From an uncultured Pseudomonadota bacterium (lineage in GTDB: Bacteria > Pseudomonadota > Alphaproteobacteria > Rs-D84): a stretch of DNA of 23,385 nt. Below are positions 13,982-22,111 of the stretch, in pieces (position 1 is the stretch's first letter; each line of letters begins with the position of its first letter). Both the position numbers and the translations under genes were made by a program. Where the stretch lies: contig CAMZFU010000013.1 in assembly GCA_947306185.1 (NCBI GenBank), positions 1 through 23,385 of the forward strand, given 5' to 3'. Below the pieces are notes generated by a model. The model was not told where the DNA came from. It did no database searches and saw only the letters and a list, made by a program, of their open reading frames with translations.

Positions 13982-14431
13982 CTACTGCAATAAATCTTTT
14001 GCCTGCCCCAATAAACCAATAGCCAAATCTAATTTTGCCCCATCAAAAGAATTCTTTGGTATAGAACGTGGTATGGCCCCAAACATACTTTCAACATCAA
14101 CCGTATCATTTGTTGCGGGCTCATAACTTTGTTTTATGTTTGCCGGCTTTGTGGCGCGTGGCTTTGCCACAGATTCTAGGGTCTGGGCACTGAATTCGCC
14201 GCTGCGTATCAATTTTTTCACACCAGCGATTGTCATACCACGGTTGTATAACAAATCTTGAATTGCGCGCAGACGTTCAACCATTTCGGTTCTATAATAA
14301 CGCCGTCCACCTGCGCCAGTTGTTGGATGCACAATTGATGGGAACTGTTTTTCCCAATAGCGCAATGTGTACGCCGGAATACCAAGTTCCCGCGACACAT
14401 TGTTTATTGATACAAAGTATTCACTATCCAT
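13982..14431 (-). CDS. MerR-family transcriptional regulator
   Basis: A 149-residue protein with an N-terminal winged helix-turn-helix of the MerR type: VSINNVSRELGIPAYTLRYWEKQFP (about residues 8-32), then a wing with GGRRYYR, then two helices (VERLRAIQDLLYNRGMTIAGVKKLI). It resembles the MerR-like regulator that lies next to ihfA in many Alphaproteobacteria. The C-terminal part (85-149) is of low complexity at first and ends in a short helix, with no Cys or His set for metal sensing, so it is not a metal-responsive MerR. The start codon lies inside the end of gyrA (8-base overlap), so its translation is probably coupled to gyrA. Target genes cannot be seen. Confidence 0.9.
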   Translation of the reverse strand: MDSEYFVSINNVSRELGIPAYTLRYWEKQFPSIVHPTTGAGGRRYYRTEMVERLRAIQDLLYNRGMTIAGVKKLIRSGEFSAQTLESVAKPRATKPANIKQSYEPATNDTVDVESMFGAIPRSIPKNSFDGAKLDLAIGLLGQAKDLLQ

Positions 14432-17165
14432 TTTCTATTTGGTCTGTTGTTGGTTCTGATGTTTCATCGGTCCCATCTGATTCAATTGATATTGCCGACA
14501 TAACCTTTTCGTTTTCCGCCGTGCGGAATAATGTAACACCCGCGGTACTGCGTCCGGCGATACGAATATCAGATGCCGGCGTACGAATGATTTTTCCACC
14601 ATCAGTTACCATTATAATATCGTTATCATCAGATACTGGGAACGAACCGGCAACGGCGGTATTCTTGCCACCCAATTTGATATTTGTGAATCCGCCACCG
14701 CCACGATGTGTTAAACGATATTCATACGAACTGGTGCGTTTACCAAATCCATTTTCAGAAATGGTAAGTATGAATTCTTCACGCGCCGCCAATTCTGCCA
14801 TTTTCGCATCATCCAAAACAAGTGTTGTAACTTCTTCTTCAGTGTCGGCCTCTTCTTCTATACCAGTGGCCGCACGACGTGCCGCACGTGATTGTTTCAC
14901 ATATGCCGCACGAACCGCAGAATCAGATTCACCACGGTTCAACATTGACATACTGATGATTCTATCATCTTTGCCAAGCGATATACCACGAACACCCGTT
15001 GAATTACGACCGGCGAATATACGGATTTCCGGAACAGGGAATCTGATTGCGCGTCCGCGATATGTTGCCAAGAATACATCTTGGTCTTCGGTACACGGCA
15101 ATACAGAAACTAAACTGTCGCCATCATCTAATTTCATCGCAATCTTTCCGTTGCTGCGAATTGAATCAAAATCAGACATACGGTTACGGCGCACCGTACC
15201 GGATGCGGTCACAAACATCAAGAAATGTTCTTTACCAGATTCTTTGATTGCGGCAACATCTTCTTCGGGTACCGGCAAAATTGCGGTGATTGTTTCGTTT
15301 TCTGCCAACGGCAACAGGTTGACCAACGGACGTCCCTTGGCCGCGGCCGCCGCTTCGGGCAATTTATATGTTTTCAATTTATAACACAAACCGCGTGACG
15401 AGAAGAATAACAATGGTGTGTGCGTATTTGCAACGAATACCTGAACCACATAGTCATCATCCTTGGTCGTCATTGCATTACGGCCCTTGCCACCACGTTT
15501 TTGTGCACGGTATGTATCCAATGACACACGTTTGATATAGCCGGTATTAGAAACCGTTACAACCATATCTTCATGTGCAATTAAATCTTCTATATCAATG
15601 TCAATTTCCGCATCAGAAATTTCTGTTCTGCGCGGTGATGCCCAATTGTCACGAACCGCGGTTGTTTCTTCGCGAATAATTTGGATAATGCGTTCATGCG
15701 ATGCAAGTATATCCAACAAATCGCGTATCTGCGCGCCCAAGTCAACCAAATCGGCGTGCAATTTGTCGCGTTCCAATCCGGTCAAACGATGCAGTTGTAA
15801 TTCCAAAATCGCCTTGGCCTGGTCTTCGGACATATAGAACATACCGTCTTTGTATTCGGTATTCGGGTCATCAATCAATTGAATATAATTTTCAATATCT
15901 GATGCCTTCCACCCGCGTGAAACAAGTGCAATCCTTGCATCTTCTGGGCTGGCCGAAGATTTAATAAGCTCAATTACTTCATCCAAATTACCAACCGCAA
16001 CAGACAAACCAAGTAAAGTGTGTGCACGATTACGCGCCTTGTTCAAATCAAATATTGTTCGGCGACGAATAACTTCTTCACGAAATTCGATAAACGCATC
16101 CAACACGCCACGAACATTGAATAACATTGGACGGCCACGATTAAGTGCCATCATGTTCACCGGGAAATTCGTTTGCATTTCCGTGTATTGGAACAAGTGA
16201 TTTAATACAACCTCTGGGATTGCATCGCGTTTCAATTCAATAACGATGCGCAAACCTTCTTTGGATGATTCATCACGGATTTCGGCGATACCTTCAATTT
16301 TTTTATCTTTGGCCAGTTCCGCAATTTTGATAATCATCTGGGCTTTGTTAACCTGGTATGGAATCTCGTCCACAACAATTGCTTGATGGTCATGGAATGT
16401 TTCATTATGCGTTTTTGCACGAACAATAATGGAACCACGCCCGGTGGTATGCGCCTTGTACGCACCCGAACGCCCCATAATGATTGCACCTGTTGGGAAA
16501 TCTGGCCCCGGGATTATTTGGAATAATTCATCATCAGAAATATCACGATTATCCAAAATCGCAAGGATACCGTTGCAAACCTCACCTAAATTATATGTTG
16601 GGACATTCGTTGCCATACCAACCGCGATACCAGAACCACCGTTCACAAGGAAATTTGGGAATTTAGTCGGCAAAACGACAGGTTCTTGCAATGTTCCATC
16701 AAAGTTCGGTTGCCAATCAACCGTATCTTTGTCCATATCTTCCATCAATGTGGCGCCAAGTTTGGAAAGGCGTGCTTCGGTATAACGCATAGCCGCGGCC
16801 TTGTCACCGTCACGCGAACCAAAGTTACCCTGCCCTTGGACCAGCATTTCACCCATCGAAAAATCTTGGCCCATACGTACCATTGCTTCATAAATAGAAC
16901 TATCGCCGTGCGGATGATATTTACCCATAACGTCACCAACAATACGGGCCGATTTAACCGTCGCCTTGGTTGCTGGGGCGACATCATTCATAACGTACAA
17001 AATACGGCGGTGCACCGGTTTACAACCGTCACGCACATCGGGCAATGCACGGTCCACAATAACAGACATTGCATAGTCCAAAAAAGACGTCCGCATTTCG
17101 TGTTCTATGGAAGATTGCGGAATCTTGATTTCGTTTATTTCATTTGTTGTATCTATTTCTGACAT
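14424..17165 (-). CDS. gyrA: DNA gyrase subunit A
   Basis: GyrA makes the double-strand break and carries the wrapping domain of DNA gyrase, which adds negative supercoils. The protein has 913 residues from the ATG at 17163-17165, which has AAGGA upstream; the frame's earlier ATG codons lie in the leader. The catalytic tyrosine is Tyr128 in AAAMRYTEARLS. The quinolone-determining region reads HPHGDSSIYEAM, with Ser89 and Glu93 at the positions of E. coli Ser83 and Asp87, an ordinary sensitive-type serine. The GyrA-box of the C-terminal domain reads QKRGGKG, which separates it from ParC. An acidic insert (EEEADTEEEVT) lies in the C-terminal barrel, as in other alphaproteobacterial GyrA proteins. 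It leads a transcript with merR and probably the barrel gene. Confidence 0.98.
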   Translation of the reverse strand: MSEIDTTNEINEIKIPQSSIEHEMRTSFLDYAMSVIVDRALPDVRDGCKPVHRRILYVMNDVAPATKATVKSARIVGDVMGKYHPHGDSSIYEAMVRMGQDFSMGEMLVQGQGNFGSRDGDKAAAMRYTEARLSKLGATLMEDMDKDTVDWQPNFDGTLQEPVVLPTKFPNFLVNGGSGIAVGMATNVPTYNLGEVCNGILAILDNRDISDDELFQIIPGPDFPTGAIIMGRSGAYKAHTTGRGSIIVRAKTHNETFHDHQAIVVDEIPYQVNKAQMIIKIAELAKDKKIEGIAEIRDESSKEGLRIVIELKRDAIPEVVLNHLFQYTEMQTNFPVNMMALNRGRPMLFNVRGVLDAFIEFREEVIRRRTIFDLNKARNRAHTLLGLSVAVGNLDEVIELIKSSASPEDARIALVSRGWKASDIENYIQLIDDPNTEYKDGMFYMSEDQAKAILELQLHRLTGLERDKLHADLVDLGAQIRDLLDILASHERIIQIIREETTAVRDNWASPRRTEISDAEIDIDIEDLIAHEDMVVTVSNTGYIKRVSLDTYRAQKRGGKGRNAMTTKDDDYVVQVFVANTHTPLLFFSSRGLCYKLKTYKLPEAAAAAKGRPLVNLLPLAENETITAILPVPEEDVAAIKESGKEHFLMFVTASGTVRRNRMSDFDSIRSNGKIAMKLDDGDSLVSVLPCTEDQDVFLATYRGRAIRFPVPEIRIFAGRNSTGVRGISLGKDDRIISMSMLNRGESDSAVRAAYVKQSRAARRAATGIEEEADTEEEVTTLVLDDAKMAELAAREEFILTISENGFGKRTSSYEYRLTHRGGGGFTNIKLGGKNTAVAGSFPVSDDNDIIMVTDGGKIIRTPASDIRIAGRSTAGVTLFRTAENEKVMSAISIESDGTDETSEPTTDQIENG

Positions 17166-17200
17166 AATCTTGCTCTTTCCTTGGTATTTTAACATATAAA

Positions 17201-17230
17201 AAGATAGCAAATTTTTACTGTCCGGGTCAA
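17201..17230 (-). promoter_or_regulatory. gyrA promoter
   Basis: On the minus strand TTGACC (17225-17230) is followed after 18 bases by TATCTT (17201-17206), which is preceded by TGC as in an extended -10. The leader would be about 29 bases. It diverges from the promoter at 17265, with 34 bp between the two -35 boxes, so supercoiling changes at gyrA could affect the rpmH direction too. Confidence 0.55.
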
Positions 17231-17264
17231 GAAATAAAGCATTTTTCTTGCGTTAAATTTATCG

Positions 17265-17293
17265 TTGACAAAACGATTTATTTGTAATATTAT
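17265..17293 (+). promoter_or_regulatory. Strong sigma-70 promoter for the micro-protein and rpmH
   Basis: A perfect TTGACA (17265-17270) is followed after exactly 17 bases by TATTAT (17288-17293), the best promoter match in the window. Transcription would start near 17300, giving a 25-base leader before the first ATG. Confidence 0.8.
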
Positions 17294-17324
17294 CTCTCAA
17301 AGAAATTAACAAAAGGGGCCACAA

Positions 17325-17423
17325 ATGTTCTCGGGATTTTTTTGGACTATATTTTCGTACCTATTGGCTTATCATTTGATTTTACTTGCCCTGCAACAAT
17401 TGGGTTTAATAAAAAGTAAATAA
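17325..17423 (+). CDS. Small membrane protein of 32 residues
   Basis: A short open frame with an AAAAGGGG ribosome-binding site seven bases before the ATG and a near-consensus promoter upstream. The product begins MFSGFFWTIFSYLLAY and ends QQLGLIKSK: one hydrophobic segment of about 22 residues rich in Phe, Leu and Tyr, then a short positive tail, which is the form of a single-pass inner-membrane micro-protein. It lies 55 bases before rpmH on the same strand. Many such small genes are missed by gene callers. No family is recognised. The promoter could serve rpmH alone with this frame being a leader peptide, but the good ribosome-binding site and the membrane character favour a real product. 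Confidence 0.6.
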   Translation: MFSGFFWTIFSYLLAYHLILLALQQLGLIKSK

Positions 17424-17428
17424 AATAG

Positions 17429-17457
17429 TTGCGTTTTGATAAAACTTATGGTTAAAT
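17429..17457 (+). promoter_or_regulatory. Possible second promoter just before rpmH
   Basis: TTGCGT (17429-17434) and TTAAAT (17452-17457) with a 17-base spacer lie between the micro-protein gene and rpmH. The match is moderate. If active, it would give a leader of about 15 bases containing AAAGGA. Confidence 0.35.
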
Positions 17458-17478
17458 ATACGCACAAAAGGATTTGAC

Positions 17479-17631
17479 ATGGCAACAAAAAGAACTTATC
17501 AACCGTCAAAGACACGCCGTATTCGTACGCATGGTTTCCGTGCACGCATGGCCACAAAAAGCGGACGCGATGTATTAAATCGTCGTCGCGCGACGGGTCG
17601 CAAAAGAATCGCGGTGACGGCCGAAAATTAA
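17479..17631 (+). CDS. rpmH: 50S ribosomal protein L34
   Basis: A 50-residue very basic protein containing the L34 signature KRTYQPSK, then HGFRARMATKSGR and NRRRATGRKR. It is a small protein of the large ribosomal subunit. AAAGGA lies seven bases before the ATG. The first residues (MATKRTYQ) and the tail (IAVTAEN) make it slightly longer than the 44-46 residues usual in Proteobacteria. In most bacteria rpmH is followed by rnpA and then yidC; here a terminator follows at once and the next gene is convergent, so the usual cluster has been broken up. It was not called by simple length-limited gene finding because it is short. Confidence 0.97.
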   Translation: MATKRTYQPSKTRRIRTHGFRARMATKSGRDVLNRRRATGRKRIAVTAEN

Positions 17632-17657
17632 AAAATCGCCTTTGTGGCGATTTTTTT
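17630..17657. terminator. Bidirectional terminator between rpmH and livF
   Basis: AAAAATCGCC (17631-17640) pairs with GGCGATTTTT (17646-17655) around the loop TTTGT, with T residues following on the plus strand and A/T residues giving a T run on the minus strand. It overlaps the stop codons of both convergent genes, so no base is spent on spacing. Confidence 0.85.
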
Positions 17658-18354
17658 ATTTGAATACCGATGCGGTCATTTTATCTAATGTCTTGCCATT
17701 TGACGAACCATCATAAACAACCCCACCATCCTGTAAAATATATGCCCAATCAGTAAGTGGCAATAAAGTTTTCAGGTTATGTTCAACAATAACGAACGCG
17801 GTACCCGTTTTTTCCTTTAAATCTTTAATTTTATGAAAAACATCATTTATTAGTTTTGGTGCCAACCCAATTGATGGTTCATCCATAAATATCATTTTTG
17901 GTTTGCCCACCAATCCACGCGCTAGTGCAACCATTTGCTGTTGCCCACCAGAAAGTGTATCCGCCCGTGTATCAAGACGTGTTTTCAGGTCTGGAAAATA
18001 TTTTAATACCTCATCCAAACGCGAATCAAAAATACTTTTGTCTGGCCAAGAATGCATCGCCAATTCTACATTTTCACGCACGGTCATATCGGGGAAGACA
18101 CGATTTTTCTGGGGCACAAAATATATTCCATTTTTCACTAACATTTGCGGTGTTGGACGGATTTCCGCACCATTCATATATATTTTTCCGGCCATTGGTT
18201 TTATAATACCAAATGCAGTTTTCAACAATGTGGACTTACCCGCCCCATTTGCCCCCATAATCACGGTTATGCAATTATCACGCAATTTCACAGACACGTT
18301 TTCCAATACCGACTTTTTTCCATAACCCGCTGTAATATTTTTCAATTCTAACAT
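17656..18354 (-). CDS. livF: Branched-chain amino acid/amide ABC transporter ATPase LivF
   Basis: One of the two ATPases that power the LivHM permease. It has 232 residues, the usual LivF length, with Walker A GANGAGKST (34-42), Q-loop VPQKN (80-84), signature LSGGQQQM (134-141), Walker B MIFMDEPS (154-161) and the H-loop VEHN (190-193). The pattern SIGLAPKL after Walker B is typical of LivF and separates it from LivG. It is the last gene of the operon, 15 bases after a binding-protein gene; AAGG precedes the ATG. Confidence 0.95.
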   Translation of the reverse strand: MLELKNITAGYGKKSVLENVSVKLRDNCITVIMGANGAGKSTLLKTAFGIIKPMAGKIYMNGAEIRPTPQMLVKNGIYFVPQKNRVFPDMTVRENVELAMHSWPDKSIFDSRLDEVLKYFPDLKTRLDTRADTLSGGQQQMVALARGLVGKPKMIFMDEPSIGLAPKLINDVFHKIKDLKEKTGTAFVIVEHNLKTLLPLTDWAYILQDGGVVYDGSSNGKTLDKMTASVFK

Positions 18355-18369
18355 TTGTCATGCCTTTTA

Positions 18370-19443
18370 TTATTCTGTAACAACTGGTTTAGCATTTTTT
18401 ATCTTTTTGATAACTGTATCAGAATATATCAAACCATGGTCATCCATTAATGTTTTACCACGTGGGCCATTATAATCTAAAACAATTTCGCGCATTTTAT
18501 CACTAATATTATCTAAATCACGCGGCATGCCATTTTTTTCAATAAAATTTGTAATTAACATAACACTATCATATGTGTTGATACTGGCCGATGATGGTTC
18601 CGAATTGAAACGTTGCGTATATTCCGCATTGAAATCATCTGTGCCATTTTTCAAATCCACAAATGGTTGACCTTCGAACAACGATGGATTTTCGGCATAG
18701 GCAAACATCAAGAACGAAGACAGCACCCCTTTATAACCACTTTGCAATAATTGTTTGGAAAATAAAGTTAACCCCGGTTCAACCAAGTGCATAAATACCA
18801 TATCTGGATTTGCATTTTTTATTTTTAACGCCTCGGCCTTGAAATCACGCTGATCAGGGTTGAAACGTTGTGTGTACAAAATTTTGACACCGTTACTTTG
18901 CAAAATCGGTGTTAGTTCTTGTAACAATGCCTCGGTTGAAACATGATTGAAAGTAGCCAATGATATGGTCTTCATCTTATTTAATTTCATATAATCAACC
19001 AATCGATTTGATACTTCGGAAATAGAATAACTGTTCACATAGTTAAAATTACCATCGGCAATCGAATTGTCCGCCGCCGAAGAAATATGTATAACCTTGT
19101 CACGCGCAATCAATGGTTTGATTATTTTTCCAACGGCCGTATTAAAGGAAACCATTCCGGCCACCTTATCTGATTCAATCAATTTTGTATAAATAGGTAT
19201 CGTTTTATTCGGATCCAATCCGATATCTTCGGAAACAAATTCATATTTATATTTGTGATTTTTATCACCATTTATTTTTTCTATGGCCAAAACTGCACCA
19301 TTACGCGCACTTTCACCCAATTGGGCCGCGCCACCAGTTAATGGCAAAATACCACCGATTTTTACGATATTTTTATCGTTTTTACCACCGTCACACGCGA
19401 CAAGCGATAATGCTACAGCCAAAGACAAAAGTATCTTCTTCAT
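18370..19443 (-). CDS. Leu/Ile/Val-type substrate-binding lipoprotein, paralogue 1
   Basis: A 357-residue type 1 periplasmic binding protein of the LivK group (Leu-binding fold). The N-terminus MKKILLSLAVALSLVACDGG is a lipoprotein signal with lipobox LVAC and Asp at +2. The mature protein starts with the usual first strand KIGGILPLTGG and carries GESARNGAVLAIEKIN. Substrates of this group include branched-chain amino acids, amides and urea; which one cannot be told. It resembles the binding protein at 22112 more than the one directly upstream, as shared GESA-NG, FDP/LDP-NKT and GLIYSD/GIIYSD stretches show. It lies three bases after the second binding-protein gene. Confidence 0.93.
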   Translation of the reverse strand: MKKILLSLAVALSLVACDGGKNDKNIVKIGGILPLTGGAAQLGESARNGAVLAIEKINGDKNHKYKYEFVSEDIGLDPNKTIPIYTKLIESDKVAGMVSFNTAVGKIIKPLIARDKVIHISSAADNSIADGNFNYVNSYSISEVSNRLVDYMKLNKMKTISLATFNHVSTEALLQELTPILQSNGVKILYTQRFNPDQRDFKAEALKIKNANPDMVFMHLVEPGLTLFSKQLLQSGYKGVLSSFLMFAYAENPSLFEGQPFVDLKNGTDDFNAEYTQRFNSEPSSASINTYDSVMLITNFIEKNGMPRDLDNISDKMREIVLDYNGPRGKTLMDDHGLIYSDTVIKKIKNAKPVVTE

Positions 19444-19446
19444 TTA

Positions 19447-20505
19447 TTATTCCATTACTTCTTTTTTGCCGTTAACGACCCGTTGATAGATATGTTTTGT
19501 TATACCCAAATCTTTATTGGCGGTTACCGTTAAATCACCAATTGGCGATTTTGCCTGTGACGCTGCGGCGATAAATTCCGCCATATTATCCGGGCTCGCA
19601 TTTTCGAAACCGTTCACCAATGCCATTAACATAGTATAAACATAATCGGCGTAATACAAATTATCGGTGCCACCCATTTTTTGATATCTATCAAAAAATT
19701 CTTGGGTCGCACGGGCCGAATCAACATCCCACATACCGTCATTACCGTCCAGAGTATTCATCATACCGATGGTCTGATACCCAGTTACCGGAATATTTAT
19801 ATTATTGTCATGCAATTGTTTCATAAATATGTCAAGTGACGGTGGCATACCTTCTAAAATTATATAATCTGGTTTTGCCTTTTTGATTTTCTGTAACAAT
19901 GCAAAGAAATTTTTCTCGTCCGGTAAAAAGTTTTCATTTAATACAACCCTTAAGTTCTGTTTTAATACAGGCAACATTTCAATAACCAAATAATTCATCG
20001 CCGGGACATTTTGATACACAACCGCAACATTCTTTTTGTTTTCTGATTTTATTTTATCGGCTAACATCTTTGTGCCGATTGTAATCTCTGGATACAGGCG
20101 TAAATTATATTCACCCAAACTGGCCTCAGGCGCGGCGACAAAGAATAACGAAGGTATTTTGTTTTCATTTGCAATTGGGGCCACAACCATTGCGGTCGAT
20201 GAAATGTACCCCATAACCGCATTTATTTTATCTGTGAATACCATTTTACGAATGATACTTGATGCCTTGGATGAATCTGTTCCGGAATCTTCTAATACGA
20301 AATCATAATAATTTTTGGAATCGACAGTATCTTCTTTGACCATCTGTATCGCGCGTTTTGTGGCATCACCATACGCGGCAAAATCACCCGACAATGGCAG
20401 CATCATACCAATTTTCACCACCGGTTTATTTTGTGGATTATCGTTGGCCTTGTCACATGCGACCAGTGATAATGCCATACATAATACGCATAATACTTTC
20501 TTCAT
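19447..20505 (-). CDS. Leu/Ile/Val-type substrate-binding lipoprotein, paralogue 2
   Basis: A 352-residue binding protein of the same fold. The signal MKKVLCVLCMALSLVACDKA has lipobox LVAC with Asp at +2 and is nearly the same as that of the binding protein at 22112. The mature part starts VVKIGMMLPLSGDFAAYGDA. Its middle and C-terminal parts differ more from the other two complete paralogues (for example EDSGTDSSKASSIIRKMV, and no GIIYSD near the end), which suggests another ligand. It lies two bases after livG and three bases before the next binding-protein gene, so all are one transcript. Confidence 0.92.
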   Translation of the reverse strand: MKKVLCVLCMALSLVACDKANDNPQNKPVVKIGMMLPLSGDFAAYGDATKRAIQMVKEDTVDSKNYYDFVLEDSGTDSSKASSIIRKMVFTDKINAVMGYISSTAMVVAPIANENKIPSLFFVAAPEASLGEYNLRLYPEITIGTKMLADKIKSENKKNVAVVYQNVPAMNYLVIEMLPVLKQNLRVVLNENFLPDEKNFFALLQKIKKAKPDYIILEGMPPSLDIFMKQLHDNNINIPVTGYQTIGMMNTLDGNDGMWDVDSARATQEFFDRYQKMGGTDNLYYADYVYTMLMALVNGFENASPDNMAEFIAAASQAKSPIGDLTVTANKDLGITKHIYQRVVNGKKEVME

Positions 20506-20507
20506 TT

Positions 20508-21239
20508 TTATACCCCCAAATATGCCTGTTGAACCGCCTTGTTTTTCAATACAGCATTTGGCGTTCCCGATGTCAACAATTGTCCATGATCCAGAACAAT
20601 TAACTTATCGGCAATTTGTTTTATTAACCCCATATTGTGCTCAATGATTACAACTGTTTTCTTTTGTTTTTTTAATTCACTAATTAGTCCCAATACATGT
20701 TCAACCATTTGCTCTTGCAGCCCAGAAAAAGGTTCATCCAACAGATAAATATCTGCATCCTGAATCAGTGCGCGTCCTAATTCCAACAATTTGCGTTGCC
20801 CATATGATAATTCTTCGGCCGTTTTTTTTCGATGCGCGGTTAAACCGATTTGCTTTAACGTTTGTTCCAAACGCTGTCTCATTGGTCCGATATTGATTTG
20901 CAACAAAGATTTGCCCGTATCATTTTCGGCAATTGCCAACAGCAAATTATCTTCAACCGACAATTGGTCAACCAAACGTCCATCTTGAAAAGTACGCGCA
21001 ATATGCAATTCACGTAAATCACGTGGATTTATATTATCAAATGTTTTTGAACCTATTTCGATTGTTCCACAATCGGGTCTAAGAAGCCCCGTAATTAAAT
21101 TCATCAGTGTCGTTTTACCCGAACCATTTGGTCCGATTAAACCCGTTGCGATTCCGTCGACAATATAAATTGTCAAATCATCAACTGCACGCACACCACC
21201 GAAAACTTTTGTTAAATGATTTATTTTTATGTCTGTCAA
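20508..21239 (-). CDS. livG: Branched-chain amino acid/amide ABC transporter ATPase LivG
   Basis: The second ATPase of the transporter, 243 residues. Walker A is GPNGSGKTT (36-44), the signature LSYGQRKLLE (144-153) has the SYGQ form usual for LivG, Walker B is IYLLDEPFSGL (164-174), and the H-loop is IEHNM. HIARTFQDGRL corresponds to the Q-loop region (ARTFQ) of LivG proteins. Gaps to the neighbours are two bases on each side, showing tight coupling in the operon. Confidence 0.95.
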   Translation of the reverse strand: MTDIKINHLTKVFGGVRAVDDLTIYIVDGIATGLIGPNGSGKTTLMNLITGLLRPDCGTIEIGSKTFDNINPRDLRELHIARTFQDGRLVDQLSVEDNLLLAIAENDTGKSLLQINIGPMRQRLEQTLKQIGLTAHRKKTAEELSYGQRKLLELGRALIQDADIYLLDEPFSGLQEQMVEHVLGLISELKKQKKTVVIIEHNMGLIKQIADKLIVLDHGQLLTSGTPNAVLKNKAVQQAYLGV

Positions 21240-21241
21240 TT

Positions 21242-22108
21242 TTACATCCTGTATTTTCCAAAGAATCCACGTGGGCGATATACCATCATTAAAATCAGGC
21301 TAAGCCCGTAAATAATCTGTTGTAATTGTGCCGCAGTTTCATATGGCAACCCAACGAAACGCAAAACCTCTGGCAAACTAAGCAAAACAAGTGCGCCAAC
21401 GATACTGCCCACACCGGACGCAAGTCCGCCAATGATTATAATTGTAAACAGAAATATGCTTTCTTTGACCTGGAAAGTACTGGGGTCAATAAATGCTATA
21501 TATGACGCGAACAGTCCACCCGCAATACCGGCAATTACCGCCGATGCCGAAAAGATTATACTTTTCATACGACCAACCGAATACCCCATAACCGTTGCTA
21601 ATTCTTCGTCTTCACGAATTGCCTTTAACCCGCGTCCAAACGAAGATTTATCGATATACCAATACAGTGCAAAAATTATCGCAAGAATCACAAGCGACAA
21701 CATCAAAAATGCGGCATTTGATTCAATTGCATACCCAAATAGAACCGGTTTTGGAATACCAAAAATACCAAGTGGTCCATTTGTGATGCCTTTGGCGTTC
21801 AAGAATAATGAATAAGCAATTATCGCCAGCCCCGCGGATACAATAGCATAATAGCCCGTTTTGAATTTAGATAATATTTGCCCGACGAATATCGCAACAA
21901 AAATATTTATAACCGCACCAACCAACAATGAAGTAAAGAAATTAAAGCCAAAACTTGTCATAGTGATTGCGGTGGCATATGCGCCAATTCCATAAAATGC
22001 AGCCGGCGCCAGGGATAATAACCCGGTCATTCCAACCACCATATTTAGCGACAATGCCAACACACCATAAATACAAAATAATATGCCAAGATTGATTAGA
22101 TATTCCAT
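21242..22108 (-). CDS. livM: Branched-chain amino acid/amide ABC transporter permease LivM
   Basis: A 288-residue inner-membrane protein with about eight hydrophobic segments and the LivM signature stretches SLNMVVGMTGLLSLAPAAFYGIGAY near the N-terminus and GGLASGVGSIVGALVL near the C-terminus. The EAA-like loop FGRGLKAIREDEELATVMG contacts the ATPase. It pairs with LivH, which is not in the window and would be expected further upstream. It lies three bases after a binding-protein gene and two bases before livG. Confidence 0.95.
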   Translation of the reverse strand: MEYLINLGILFCIYGVLALSLNMVVGMTGLLSLAPAAFYGIGAYATAITMTSFGFNFFTSLLVGAVINIFVAIFVGQILSKFKTGYYAIVSAGLAIIAYSLFLNAKGITNGPLGIFGIPKPVLFGYAIESNAAFLMLSLVILAIIFALYWYIDKSSFGRGLKAIREDEELATVMGYSVGRMKSIIFSASAVIAGIAGGLFASYIAFIDPSTFQVKESIFLFTIIIIGGLASGVGSIVGALVLLSLPEVLRFVGLPYETAAQLQQIIYGLSLILMMVYRPRGFFGKYRM

Positions 22109-22111
22109 TTT

